64,000 nt of DNA from Microbacterium sp. 8M (GTDB lineage Bacteria > Actinomycetota > Actinomycetes > Actinomycetales > Microbacteriaceae). The notes under the pieces were generated by a model. That model made no database searches, was not told the origin of the DNA, and saw only the letters and a program-made list of their open reading frames with translations. The translations under genes and the position numbers were made by a program. The stretch is taken from the NCBI RefSeq assembly GCF_902506375.1, contig NZ_LR733284.1, positions 1,143,147 through 1,207,146 on the forward strand, given 5' to 3'. Shown here piece after piece: positions 46,732 through 55,028 of this stretch (position 1 is its first letter; each line of letters opens with the position of its first letter).

Positions 46732-47622
46732 ATGGCCGCTGCCCGATTCGCCCTGCTGATCACCCCCGCCGAATCCACCGACGAGGAGCGGGCCGACTTC
46801 AGCGACAGCTTCCGGCGGATCGACCCCGGTGCTCCCGCCCTGAGCGTGGGCGAATTGAGCACCCAGCGCGGCGACGGCATCTTCGAATCCATCGGCGTCG
46901 TCGACGGCCACGCGCAGGAGGTCGAGGCGCACGTGCAGCGTCTGGCGCACTCCGCCGCGCTGTGCGAGCTGCCGGAGCCGCACCGGGAGCAGTGGCGTCA
47001 GGCCGTCGCGGTCGCCGCAGCCGAATGCGGGCCGGGGGAGTGGGTCATCAAGCTCATCCTCAGCCGCGGCGTCGACAACGGGCCCGCGCCCACGGCCTGG
47101 GTCACCGCGGCGCCCGCCGGCGACTTCACCGCCGCCCGCACGCAGGGCATCCGCGTCGTCACGCTCGACCGCGGCTACGACAGCGGCGCCGCCGTGCGCT
47201 CTCCGTGGCTGCTGCTGGGCGCGAAGACGCTGTCGTACGCGGTCAACATGGCGGCCCTGCGCGAGGCGCACCGCCGCGGTGCCGACGACGCGATCTTCGT
47301 GACCACCGACGGCGTCGTGCTGGAGGCGCCGACGGCGTCGCTCATCCTGCGCGCGGGCGACCGCTTCCTCACGCCGGCTCCGCACGGCGGGATCCTGCAG
47401 GGCACGACGCAGATCAGCCTCTTCGCGCACCTCGAGGCACAGGGCTTCACGACCGAGTACGCCACCGTGCCGACCGCCGACCTCGCAACCGCGGACCAGG
47501 CCTGGCTCGTGTCGAGCGTGCGCCTCGCCGCCCCGATCGCGGCGATCGACGACCGTCCGCTCGCGATCGACCACGCGTTCACCGACGCCCTCAACGCGTA
47601 CCTGCTCTCCGCGCGGGACTGA
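46732..47622 (+). CDS. pabC: Aminodeoxychorismate lyase (class IV aminotransferase fold)
   Basis: 296 residues. Releases pyruvate from aminodeoxychorismate to give p-aminobenzoate for folate synthesis. PLP fold type IV: QRGDGIFESI near residue 46, catalytic Lys in LGAKTLSYAVN (about 164), FVTTDGVVLEAPTASLI, and GGILQGTT near the phosphate cup. TAAGCT ends six bases before the ATG (leaderless). The matching synthase (fused PabA-PabB) is at 60.3 kb. Branched-chain or D-amino-acid transaminases share the fold, so the assignment relies on motif fit and neighbourhood. Confidence 0.8.
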   Translation: MAAARFALLITPAESTDEERADFSDSFRRIDPGAPALSVGELSTQRGDGIFESIGVVDGHAQEVEAHVQRLAHSAALCELPEPHREQWRQAVAVAAAECGPGEWVIKLILSRGVDNGPAPTAWVTAAPAGDFTAARTQGIRVVTLDRGYDSGAAVRSPWLLLGAKTLSYAVNMAALREAHRRGADDAIFVTTDGVVLEAPTASLILRAGDRFLTPAPHGGILQGTTQISLFAHLEAQGFTTEYATVPTADLATADQAWLVSSVRLAAPIAAIDDRPLAIDHAFTDALNAYLLSARD

Positions 47623-47671
47623 TCTCCGCCCGGGTATGGGCACCGGGCCGCGAAAGGTCTAGCCTGCCCCC

Positions 47672-48403
47672 ATGGCAGAGCACCCGGCCGCCCCTGCGGC
47701 CTATGACGACCTCCGCGCCGTGTTCGTCAACTGCACCCTGAAGCGCAGTCCCGAACTCAGCCACACCCAGGGCCTCATGGACCGCAGCATCGCGCTGATG
47801 CGGTCGCAGGGGGTCTCCGTGGAGAACATCCGGTTCATCGATCACGACGTCGCCACCGGCGTCTACCCCGACATGCGCGAGCACGGCTGGGCCGGCGACG
47901 CCTGGCCGGACGAGATCTGGCCGCTCATCGACGCCGCCGACATCCTCGTCGTCGGCGGACCGCTGTGGCTCGGCGACAACGCCTCGATCACGCGCAAGCT
48001 CATCGAGCGGCTCTACGCGATGAGCGGCCTGTTCAATGACAAGGGCCAGTACGTGTACTACGGCAAGACCGGCGGCGCGATCATCACCGGCAACGAGGAC
48101 GGCGTCAAGCACGCCGCCATGTCGATCCTGTACAGCCTGCAGCACATCGGCTTCACCATCCCGCCCGCCGCAGACGCCGGGTGGATCGGGGCGATCGGAC
48201 CGGGACCGAGCTATCTGGATCCCGGGTCCGGCGGCCCCGAGAACGACTTCACCAACCGCAACACCACGTTCATGACCTGGAACCTGCTGCACACCGCGCG
48301 CCGGCTCAAGGACGCCGGCGGCATCCCCGCCTACGGCAACCTGCGCCAGGCCTGGAACGACGGCGAGCGGTGGGGCTACGACGCCAACCCCGAGTACCGC
48401 TGA
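47672..48403 (+). CDS. Flavodoxin-fold NAD(P)H-dependent reductase
   Basis: 243 residues. Flavodoxin-like fold: VFVNCTLKRSPELSHT (FMN phosphate loop, about 18-33), then ADILVVGGPLWLGDNAS (about 90-106) and YGKTGGAIITGNEDG (about 128-142). Typical FMN reductase or quinone-reductase family without a clear substrate. TAGCCT ends six bases before the ATG (leaderless). Ends 67 bases before a nested palindrome. Confidence 0.83.
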   Translation: MAEHPAAPAAYDDLRAVFVNCTLKRSPELSHTQGLMDRSIALMRSQGVSVENIRFIDHDVATGVYPDMREHGWAGDAWPDEIWPLIDAADILVVGGPLWLGDNASITRKLIERLYAMSGLFNDKGQYVYYGKTGGAIITGNEDGVKHAAMSILYSLQHIGFTIPPAADAGWIGAIGPGPSYLDPGSGGPENDFTNRNTTFMTWNLLHTARRLKDAGGIPAYGNLRQAWNDGERWGYDANPEYR

Positions 48404-48422
48404 CCCGCGCCGCCCGCACCAT

Positions 48423-48466
48423 GTCACCGACAAGGGGCTCCCCACGTCACCGACAACGGGCTCCTC
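48423..48466. repeat. Short direct repeat after the flavodoxin gene
   Basis: Two copies of GTCACCGACAA-GGGCTCC spaced 23 bases apart, immediately before the large palindrome. Confidence 0.6.
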
Positions 48467-48469
48467 GCC

Positions 48470-48557
48470 GTCGGAAAACGGCGGCGCGGTCAGCGCCGCT
48501 CGGCGTGTTCGAGGTGCGGCACGTCGCGACACGCCGAGCGCTCCGCCGTTTTCCGAC
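48470..48557. repeat. Nested palindromic element, left copy
   Basis: Outer arms GTCGGAAAACGGCGG (48470-48484) and its perfect complement (48543-48557); inner arms GCTCGGCGTGT (48498-48508) and complement (48529-48539). It lies 68 bases beyond the 3' end of the DUF559 gene and is closely related to the element at 49546-49631. Confidence 0.85.
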
Positions 48558-48625
48558 CCCACAAAGGGCGGGAGGAGGAAGCGCCGTGAAGGTGATGGCG
48601 GAAGAGGGGGCGCCGTCGCACAGAC

Positions 48626-49447
48626 TCAGAGGGTCGACAGCGCCGCCAGGATCGCGGCTTCGACGATGGGCCAGTCGTGCACGATGAGGTCGTAGTCGAA
48701 CCTGAGCGTCCGATACCCGAGGGCCGCGGCCACAGCGTCCCGGCGCAGATCCTTGTGACGCTTGGTGCCGTCGTGGTTCTCCTTGCCGTCGGCCTCGATG
48801 ATCAGCCGCGTTCCCACCACGAAGTCCACCTCGCCCAGTCCGTCGATCGTGACTTGCGTGCGCACTGAGATTCCGAGGCGATGCAGGCGCAGTCGCACGA
48901 GCGACTCCAGCCCGCTGTCGGCGTCGGATCGTGCGAAATCGACCAGCCACCGTCGAGCGGCAGGCAGCCGCAGTCGCAGCCAGGCCAGGTCGCGCACATG
49001 CACGAGAGCCTGCCGCAGGGCCGACTCCAGAGCCGCGAAGAAAGTCTCCTCATCCGCACAGACGGCGAGCTGCAGCAGGGTGTTGCGCACCGGCGGCAGC
49101 ACGCCGACCTCGACATGTCCCGCATCCCAGTGGATCCGGCACGAGTCCGAACGGCCCCGAGCCGTGCCGTTCACCCCCAGCCAGATATGTCGCTCCTTCG
49201 GGACATGCAACACCCAGAGTCCGTGCAGGACCGCCGCAGCCGCGCATCCGAGCACACCTCCATGTTCGGCGGCATGCAAGATGCCGGGGTCTTCATCGGG
49301 AAGCGCGTAGACCCCCTGCCGCGACCGCACCACCTCGCCCTGGCGTACGGCGCGGGTCAGTTCGCGCTCGCTCACGCCGAGACGCTTCAGCTCCGAGGTG
49401 CGGGCCATTCGCCCCAATGAGGCGAGCACGGACGCGGCGTTGAACAT
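48626..49447 (-). CDS. DUF559 (Vsr-like nuclease) protein with AbiEi-type N-terminus
   Basis: 273 residues. N-terminal winged-helix like that of type IV antitoxins (about 8-60: TSELKRLGVSERELTRAVRQGEVVR and RSRQGVYAL). The C-terminal DUF559 domain has a PD-(D/E)xK pattern (EVDFVVGTRLIIEADGKENH, about 205-225), then a helix and TLRFDYDLIV strand. Fusions of this type are abundant paralogues in Microbacteriaceae with unproven function. Flanked on both sides by near-identical nested palindromes, suggesting a mobile or selfish unit. No partner toxin gene is adjacent. Confidence 0.83.
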   Translation of the reverse strand: MFNAASVLASLGRMARTSELKRLGVSERELTRAVRQGEVVRSRQGVYALPDEDPGILHAAEHGGVLGCAAAAVLHGLWVLHVPKERHIWLGVNGTARGRSDSCRIHWDAGHVEVGVLPPVRNTLLQLAVCADEETFFAALESALRQALVHVRDLAWLRLRLPAARRWLVDFARSDADSGLESLVRLRLHRLGISVRTQVTIDGLGEVDFVVGTRLIIEADGKENHDGTKRHKDLRRDAVAAALGYRTLRFDYDLIVHDWPIVEAAILAALSTL

Positions 49448-49545
49448 CCTGCGATCGTCGGGCCGCGGGAGCGGGCGAGGCGGACCGTGCGCGCAATCGG
49501 TGTGGAACGCGCTCCATTCCGTCCCTGTGCGGGACGCTCCTCGTG

Positions 49546-49631
49546 CCGGAAAACGGAGGCGGCTGACGGCGTGTCGCCGCGAATCAAGCCAGGATCCGGT
49601 GCGACACGCCGAAGGCTCCCCGGTTTTCCGG
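49546..49631. repeat. Nested palindromic element, right copy
   Basis: Outer arms CCGGAAAACGG (49546-49556) and complement with one mismatch (49621-49631); inner arms CGGCGTGTCGC (49567-49577) and perfect complement (49601-49611). It lies 99 bases before the DUF559 start and 41 bases after the pstB stop, where it may also terminate the pst transcript. Confidence 0.85.
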
Positions 49632-49671
49632 CCGGGGAGCCTTCACGAAGCGAAGCGGAGCGGATCCGGGA

Positions 49672-50451
49672 TCACCCGAAGCGGCCGGAGACGTAGTCCT
49701 CGGTCGCCTGCACGGACGGGGTGGTGAAGATCGTGGTGGTGTCGGCGTACTCGATGAGCTTGCCGGGCTTGCCGGTGCCCGCGATGTTGAAGAACGCCGT
49801 CTTGTCGCTCACCCGCGAGGCCTGCTGCATGTTGTGGGTCACGATGACGATCGTGTACTCCTGCTTGAGCTCCTCGATCAGCTCCTCGATCGCGTAGGTC
49901 GAGATCGGGTCGAGGGCCGAGCAGGGCTCGTCCATCAGCAGCACGTCGGGGGAGACGGCGATGGCGCGCGCGATGCACAGACGCTGCTGCTGACCGCCGG
50001 ACAGGCCGGATCCGGGCTTGTCGAGGCGGTCCTTGACCTCGTTCCAGAGGTTCGCTCCCTTGAGCGACTTCTCCACGAGCGCGTCGGCATCGGACTTGGC
50101 GATGCGCTTGTTGTTCAGGCGCACGCCGGCCAGCACGTTCTCGCGGATCGACATCGTCGGGAACGGGTTCGCCCGCTGGAACACCATGCCGACGTGGCGG
50201 CGCACGGCCACCGGGTCGACGCCGGGGGCGTACAGGTCCTCGCCGTCGAGCAGAACCTCGCCCTGCACGCGTGCGCCGGGGATGACCTCGTGCATGCGGT
50301 TCAGGGTGCGCAGGAAGGTGGACTTGCCGCAGCCCGACGGCCCGATGAACGCGGTGACGCTGCGCGGCTGGATCTCGAGGGAGACGCCCTCCACGGCGAG
50401 GAAGTCGCCGTAGTAGACGTTGAGGTCGTTGACTTCGATGCTCTTGGACAC
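49672..50451 (-). CDS. pstB: Phosphate ABC transporter ATPase
   Basis: 259 residues. Energises high-affinity phosphate import. Walker [10 protein letters not shown] (about 37-45), Q-loop FQRANPF, signature LSGGQQQR (about 147-154), Walker [13 protein letters not shown] and the switch His in [11 protein letters not shown] start with GAAGGAA upstream. Last gene of the pstSCAB run, 20 bases after pstA. No phoU follows here. Confidence 0.96.
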   Translation of the reverse strand: MSKSIEVNDLNVYYGDFLAVEGVSLEIQPRSVTAFIGPSGCGKSTFLRTLNRMHEVIPGARVQGEVLLDGEDLYAPGVDPVAVRRHVGMVFQRANPFPTMSIRENVLAGVRLNNKRIAKSDADALVEKSLKGANLWNEVKDRLDKPGSGLSGGQQQRLCIARAIAVSPDVLLMDEPCSALDPISTYAIEELIEELKQEYTIVIVTHNMQQASRVSDKTAFFNIAGTGKPGKLIEYADTTTIFTTPSVQATEDYVSGRFG

Positions 50452-50471
50452 GTGAGTTCCTTCGGGTCGGC

Positions 50472-51575
50472 TCAGCGGCCGGTCTTGGGCGCGAACAGCT
50501 TCGCGACGAGTCGGGCGATCAGGTTCAGCACCATCACGATGATGATCAGGGTGAGCGCCGCCGCCCAGGCGCGCTCGATGTAGGCCTCCGGCGGGATGCC
50601 CTGATAGGCGTACTGCGAGTACACGAACACCGGCATGGTCTGCATGCGGCCGCTGAACAGGTTGTAGTTCATCTGGTCGGTGAAGCCGGCGGTGATCAGC
50701 AGGGGCGCGGTCTCGCCGATGACGCGGGACACCGCGAGCATCACACCGGTCGTGATGCCGGCGATCGACGTCGGCAGGACCACCTTCGTGATCGTCAGCC
50801 AGCGCGGCACGCCGAGCGCGTAGGACGCCTCGCGCAGGTCGTTCGGGACCAGCCGCAGCATCTCCTCGCTGGAGCGCACGACGACCGGGATCATCAGCAC
50901 CGACAGGGCGACGGATCCGGCGATGCCCATCCGCACGCCCGGGCCGAAGATCAGCGCGAACAGGGCGTACGCGAACAGACCCGCGACGATCGACGGGATG
51001 CCCGTCATGACGTCGACGAGGAACGTGATCGCGCGGGACAGCTTGTTGCCGCGGCCGTACTCGACGAGGTACACCGCCGTCATCACGCCGATCGGCACCG
51101 AGATGATCGCGGCGGCGAGGGTGACGAGCAGGGTGCCCATGATGGCGTGCAGGGCGCCGCCGCCCTCGCCCAGCGTGCCCTTCATGGACGAGTTGAAGAA
51201 CGTCGGGTCGAAGCGGTGCACGCCGTCCGCGATCACCGTCACGGCGACCGAGACGAGCGGCACCAGGGCGATCGCGAACGCGCAGGTCACGATGCCGGTG
51301 ATGAGGCGGTCGAGCGCCTTGCGGCTGCCCTCCACGATGCGCGACAGCACGTAGATGAGCACGAGGTAGACGAGGGCGCCGACGACGAGCGTGCCGGCGA
51401 CGTTGAACTCGCTGCGCCGGCTCATCGCGGTGATCGCGAAGGGCGCAGCGACGATCAGCAGCGAGGCGGCCAGCAGCGTCCAGGGCGCCCAGCGCGGCAG
51501 CCGGCCGGAGCTCAGCGACGCCGAGGAACGCGTCGCGGGACGCAGCTTCGGGGACTCGGAGGTGATGGCGGTCAT
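50472..51575 (-). CDS. pstA: Phosphate ABC transporter permease PstA
   Basis: 367 residues, longer than usual because of an N-terminal extension with two extra membrane segments (about 30-90). The core has six segments and the EAA loop region ([22 protein letters not shown], cited in part: EASYALG). Forms the membrane channel with PstC. The ATG lies one base after the pstC stop, so the two are tightly coupled. Confidence 0.93.
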   Translation of the reverse strand: MTAITSESPKLRPATRSSASLSSGRLPRWAPWTLLAASLLIVAAPFAITAMSRRSEFNVAGTLVVGALVYLVLIYVLSRIVEGSRKALDRLITGIVTCAFAIALVPLVSVAVTVIADGVHRFDPTFFNSSMKGTLGEGGGALHAIMGTLLVTLAAAIISVPIGVMTAVYLVEYGRGNKLSRAITFLVDVMTGIPSIVAGLFAYALFALIFGPGVRMGIAGSVALSVLMIPVVVRSSEEMLRLVPNDLREASYALGVPRWLTITKVVLPTSIAGITTGVMLAVSRVIGETAPLLITAGFTDQMNYNLFSGRMQTMPVFVYSQYAYQGIPPEAYIERAWAAALTLIIIVMVLNLIARLVAKLFAPKTGR

Positions 51576-51576
51576 G

Positions 51577-52518
51577 TCAGGCTCCCGGTCCGCGACGGCT
51601 GACGATCCAGCGGGCGAGTGCGTTCACCGCGAAAGTGACGATGAACAGGATCAGACCCGTGGCGATCAGGACGTTGATGTTCGTCTGGAACGCCTCGGGG
51701 AAGGTCAGGGCGATGTTCGCCGCGATGGTCGACGGGTTGGTGGAGGTGAACAGCTCCCAGGTGACCTTGCTGCTCACCGAGAGCACCATCGTGACGGCCA
51801 TCGTCTCGCCGAGCGCGCGGCCGAGGCCGAGCATCGACGCGGAGACGATGCCGCTGCGCCCGTACGGGAGCACCGCCATTCGGATCATCTCCCAGCGCGT
51901 GGCGCCGAGGGCGAGCGCCGCCTCCTCGTTCAGGCGCGGCGTCTGCAGGAAGATCTCGCGGCAGATCGCGGTGATGATCGGCACCACCATCACCGCGAGC
52001 ACGATGGCGGCGGTGAGGATGGTGCGGCCGGTCTTGGACAGCTCGCCGGCGAACAGCGGGAACCAGCCGGCGTTGGTGTTGAGCCAGGCGTAGACCGGCT
52101 GCACGGCGGGTGCGAGGACCGCGAAGCCCCAGAGGCCGAACACGACCGAGGGCACGGCGGCGAGCAGGTCGATGATGTAGCCGAGCAGCTGTGCGAGCCG
52201 GCGCGGCGCATAGTGCGTGATGAACAGGGCGACGCCGAGCGACAGCGGAACGCCGATCAGCATCGCGAGGAACGCGACCCAGACGGTGCCGAACAGCAGC
52301 GGCCCGACGTAGGCCCAGAAGTTGCTGGTGAGCAGGGAGGCGCTCTTCGGATCCGCCCCGAACGCCGGGATCGACTGCACGATCAGGAAGATCGCGACGG
52401 CCGCGAGCGTGATCAGGATCATGGATCCGGCGGCGACCGCGGCGCCCGAGAACCAGATGTCACCGGCGCGGCGCTTGGCGACGGCCGGCCGCGGAGCCGG
52501 CGCCGTGGTGGCTGTCAT
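51577..52518 (-). CDS. pstC: Phosphate ABC transporter permease PstC
   Basis: 313 residues. Six membrane segments, a large loop between segments 1 and 2 (FGADPKSASLLTSNFWAYVG), and the EAA motif EEAALALGATRWEMI. GGAAGCAGC lies upstream of the ATG. A strong hairpin separates it from pstS, which should lower its expression relative to the binding protein. Confidence 0.95.
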   Translation of the reverse strand: MTATTAPAPRPAVAKRRAGDIWFSGAAVAAGSMILITLAAVAIFLIVQSIPAFGADPKSASLLTSNFWAYVGPLLFGTVWVAFLAMLIGVPLSLGVALFITHYAPRRLAQLLGYIIDLLAAVPSVVFGLWGFAVLAPAVQPVYAWLNTNAGWFPLFAGELSKTGRTILTAAIVLAVMVVPIITAICREIFLQTPRLNEEAALALGATRWEMIRMAVLPYGRSGIVSASMLGLGRALGETMAVTMVLSVSSKVTWELFTSTNPSTIAANIALTFPEAFQTNINVLIATGLILFIVTFAVNALARWIVSRRGPGA

Positions 52519-52585
52519 GGGTGCTGCTTCCTATCGGGTGGGCACAGCGGGTGCGTGCGGACGAGGGGGCGGGCGGGACGTGCGC

Positions 52586-52626
52586 AGGCGGTTCCCGGGA
52601 GCGGAAGCATCCCGGGAACCGCCTGT
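52586..52626 (-). terminator. Attenuating hairpin between pstS and pstC
   Basis: A perfect 16-base-pair stem (CAGGCGGTTCCCGGGA with 52611-52626) and nine-base loop, five bases after the pstS stop. As pstC has no separate promoter that I can see, it probably acts as a partial terminator or stabilises the pstS message. Confidence 0.75.
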
Positions 52627-52630
52627 GGAC

Positions 52631-53740
52631 TCACTTGATCAGGTCGATCGCGGCCTGAGCCTTGGTGCGCAGCTCGTCCGAGATCGGCGCGCTGCCGGCG
52701 TTGGTCGCGGCCTCCTTCTGGCCCTCGGCCGAGATGGCGGTCGAGAAGAACGACTTCGCGAGGGCCGCGACCTCGGGCTTCTCGTACTGCGTGCAGCCGA
52801 TCAGGTAGCTGACCAGGAGCACCGGGTAGGCGCCCTTGGCGGTGGTGGTGCGGTCGACCTTGATGGCCAGGTCGCCGGCCGTGCGGCCCTCGTCGATCTT
52901 GGAGGCGTCGAGGGTGGCGCTGGCGCCCGCAGCGGAGTGCTCGGTCCACGCGTCGCCGACTTTGACCTTGACCGAGGAGAAGCCCTTGGCCTGCGAGGAG
53001 TCGATGTAGCCGATCAGGCCCTCGCCGCCCTGCACGGCCTTGACGACGCCCGAGGTCTTCTCCGCGGCCTCGCCGCCGAGGTCGGCCGGCCAGGTGTCGA
53101 CCGAGCCGGCGGTCCACACGTCGGGAGCGGTCTGGGCGAGGTAGTCGGTGAAGTTGGCGGTGGTGCCCGACTTGTCCGAGCGGTGCACCGGCGAGATGGT
53201 GGCGTCGGGAAGGGTCGCCTTCGGGTTGGTCGCGACGATCGCCGGGTCGTTCCACTTGGTGATCTTGCCGGCGAAGATGCCGGCGAGGGTCTTCGCGTCG
53301 AGGTTCAGCGAGTCCACGCCCTTGAGGGTGAACACGATGGCGATCGGCGAGACGTAGGCCGGGATCTCGACGATGTCCGAGCCCTTGGCGCACGCGGCGA
53401 AGCCGCCCGCGGCGATGTCGGCGGTCTTGAAGGCCGAGTCGGATCCGGCGAAGTTCACGCCGCCCTGCTGGAAGGCCTGACGGCCGGCGCCCGAGCCCTG
53501 CGGGTCGTAGTTGACCTGCGCGTCGGGGTTGGCGGCGGTGAAGAGCTTGGTCCAGGTCTGGATCGCGACCTGCTGGGCCGACGAGCCCGAGCCGACCAGG
53601 CTGCCCGAGACGGGCTTGGCGGTCGAGGTGGGAGCGGCGGAGTCGGTGGGGGTCGCGCCCTCGTTCGCGGCGCAGCCGGCGAGCGAGAGGGCCGCGACGG
53701 CGCCGATGGCGCTGATACGCGCGATGCGGGAGATCTTCAC
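52631..53740 (-). CDS. pstS: Phosphate-binding lipoprotein PstS
   Basis: 369 residues. Lipoprotein signal with lipobox LAGC (Cys23). Phosphate-binding fold: GSGSSAQQ, the QGSGAGRQAF loop and SDSAF segment, then RSDKSGTTANFTDYL, all phosphate contacts in the family. GTG start at 53740 with the signal peptide MKISRIARISAIG; longer in-frame starts add no family sequence. Preceded by a PHO box, so induced by phosphate starvation. First gene of pstSCAB. Confidence 0.95.
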   Translation of the reverse strand: MKISRIARISAIGAVAALSLAGCAANEGATPTDSAAPTSTAKPVSGSLVGSGSSAQQVAIQTWTKLFTAANPDAQVNYDPQGSGAGRQAFQQGGVNFAGSDSAFKTADIAAGGFAACAKGSDIVEIPAYVSPIAIVFTLKGVDSLNLDAKTLAGIFAGKITKWNDPAIVATNPKATLPDATISPVHRSDKSGTTANFTDYLAQTAPDVWTAGSVDTWPADLGGEAAEKTSGVVKAVQGGEGLIGYIDSSQAKGFSSVKVKVGDAWTEHSAAGASATLDASKIDEGRTAGDLAIKVDRTTTAKGAYPVLLVSYLIGCTQYEKPEVAALAKSFFSTAISAEGQKEAATNAGSAPISDELRTKAQAAIDLIK

Positions 53741-53794
53741 TGTGGATCCGTTCGATCGTGGGTCAGGGTAGGGCCCGGTGCAGGGCACACAGTG

Positions 53795-53849
53795 ACGCTA
53801 GGGCGGGCGGTTAACGAGACTCGACCCTGGGGGTAAACGGAAGGTGAAC
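53795..53849 (-). promoter_or_regulatory. PHO box and promoter of pstS
   Basis: On the minus strand GTTCACC (53849-53843) and GTTTACC (53838-53832) are spaced exactly 11 bases apart, the repeat unit bound by actinobacterial PhoP. A third, weaker GTTAACC (53815-53809) continues the array at about two units. TAGCGT (53800-53795) is a fitting -10 hexamer, placing the last repeat near the -35 position as in activated PhoP targets. Confidence 0.72.
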
Positions 53850-53873
53850 GGACGCTGGCCGTGTGCCGAGTCC

Positions 53874-54020
53874 TTCGGCTCGCTCAGGATCCGGATGATC
53901 GGGTTTCGGCTGGCTCAGGATCCGGATGGTCGGATTTCGGCTCTCTCAGGATCCGGATGGTCGGGTTTCGGCTCGCTCAGGAACCGGAGGGCCGGGTTTC
54001 GGCTCGCCGAGGCGCCGATG
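53874..54020. repeat. 31-base tandem array upstream of the pstS PHO box
   Basis: Four full copies (53874, 53905, 53936, 53967) and a partial fifth (53998) with exact 31-base period; each begins TTCGGCT and contains CTCAGGATCCGGATGGTCGG. Unit ends abut the mutT1 stop codon. The core resembles the REP-like sequence found in dnaX and near acs. Confidence 0.9.
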
Positions 54021-55028
54021 TCAGATCTTGGGCAGGTGCGTCTCGATGGAGATGATCCCGGATCCGGGATTCGTCGCGCTGAGGTGCACCACGCTGAACG
54101 CGCCGACCTCGAGCGCGGAGGCGCTGCCGAGGTACGAGCCGTGCAGGGTGCCGGTGGCGAGCGCGATCTCGCGCAGGATGTCGGGCAGCACCGGGCCGTG
54201 GCTGCACAGCACGACGGGCTTGCCGGAGCGCACGCGCTTGCCGACGACGGTGCGGGGATCCGACTTCCCGTCCTCCCACGCATCCTGGCTGAGCAGCTCG
54301 GTCTTGCGGATCTTGCGGCCGATGGCCTTGGCCAGCGGCGTGACGGTCTCCACGCAGCGCCGCGCGTCGCTGGAGACGATCCGCTGCACGCCGAAGGCGA
54401 GCAGCGGCCCCACGATCGCCTTCGACTGCGCGTGCCCGCGAGGGGTCAGCGGACGGGACGCATCGGGACCGCGCCACACCTGGCGGCTCACCGCCTTCGC
54501 GTGCCGCAGCACGATGAGCGGGAAGGTGCGGAGGGCTCCGTCGTCGACGAGCTTCGCGAAGGCGTCCAGGATCTCGACGTCGACGGGGTAGCTGAGCCGG
54601 GAGCGCGCCTTCTTCAGACTCACCCATTCGAGCGCCGCGATCTCGCGGTTGGGCACGAACGCGGACGCCCGCACGGCCTCCTCGGTCGCCTCCGCGGCCC
54701 AGTAGTGGACCACCTTCTGCTTGCGGTTGGCCATCGTGTACCGGGAGACGCCCACGGGCGCGCCCAGCGAGACGCGGATCCCGGTCTCCTCGAAGATCTC
54801 GCGCACGGCCGTCTCGGCGAGCATCTCGCCGGGATCCACTTTGCCCTTGGGCAGCGTCACATCGCGGTACTTGGTGCGGTGGATCAGCAGGATCCGCAGC
54901 TTGTCCTCCACGACGCGCCAGACCAGACCGCCCGCGGCGTACACGGCTCGGTCGGGCCGGTCGGCGACGACCGTGATGCCCGTCGTGTCGGCGGTCGCGC
55001 TGGAGGTTACGGAGGGGCTGCGGGTCAT
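54021..55028 (-). CDS. mutT1: MutT1-like NUDIX hydrolase fused to a histidine phosphatase
   Basis: 335 residues. N-terminal NUDIX domain with the box [22 protein letters not shown] (about 60-82, metal-binding Glu residues). The C-terminal histidine-phosphatase domain has catalytic RHAKAVSR (His about 173) and the second His in LCSHGPVLP. The same fusion in mycobacteria (MutT1) hydrolyses 8-oxo-dGTP and diadenosine polyphosphates and lies beside ppk, as here. ATG overlaps the ppk stop (ATGA). Confidence 0.9.
   Translation of the reverse strand: MTRSPSVTSSATADTTGITVVADRPDRAVYAAGGLVWRVVEDKLRILLIHRTKYRDVTLPKGKVDPGEMLAETAVREIFEETGIRVSLGAPVGVSRYTMANRKQKVVHYWAAEATEEAVRASAFVPNREIAALEWVSLKKARSRLSYPVDVEILDAFAKLVDDGALRTFPLIVLRHAKAVSRQVWRGPDASRPLTPRGHAQSKAIVGPLLAFGVQRIVSSDARRCVETVTPLAKAIGRKIRKTELLSQDAWEDGKSDPRTVVGKRVRSGKPVVLCSHGPVLPDILREIALATGTLHGSYLGSASALEVGAFSVVHLSATNPGSGIISIETHLPKI

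Noticed and set aside
53874..54020. CRISPR array
   Set aside because: Repeats are directly tandem without spacers, and no cas genes are present.
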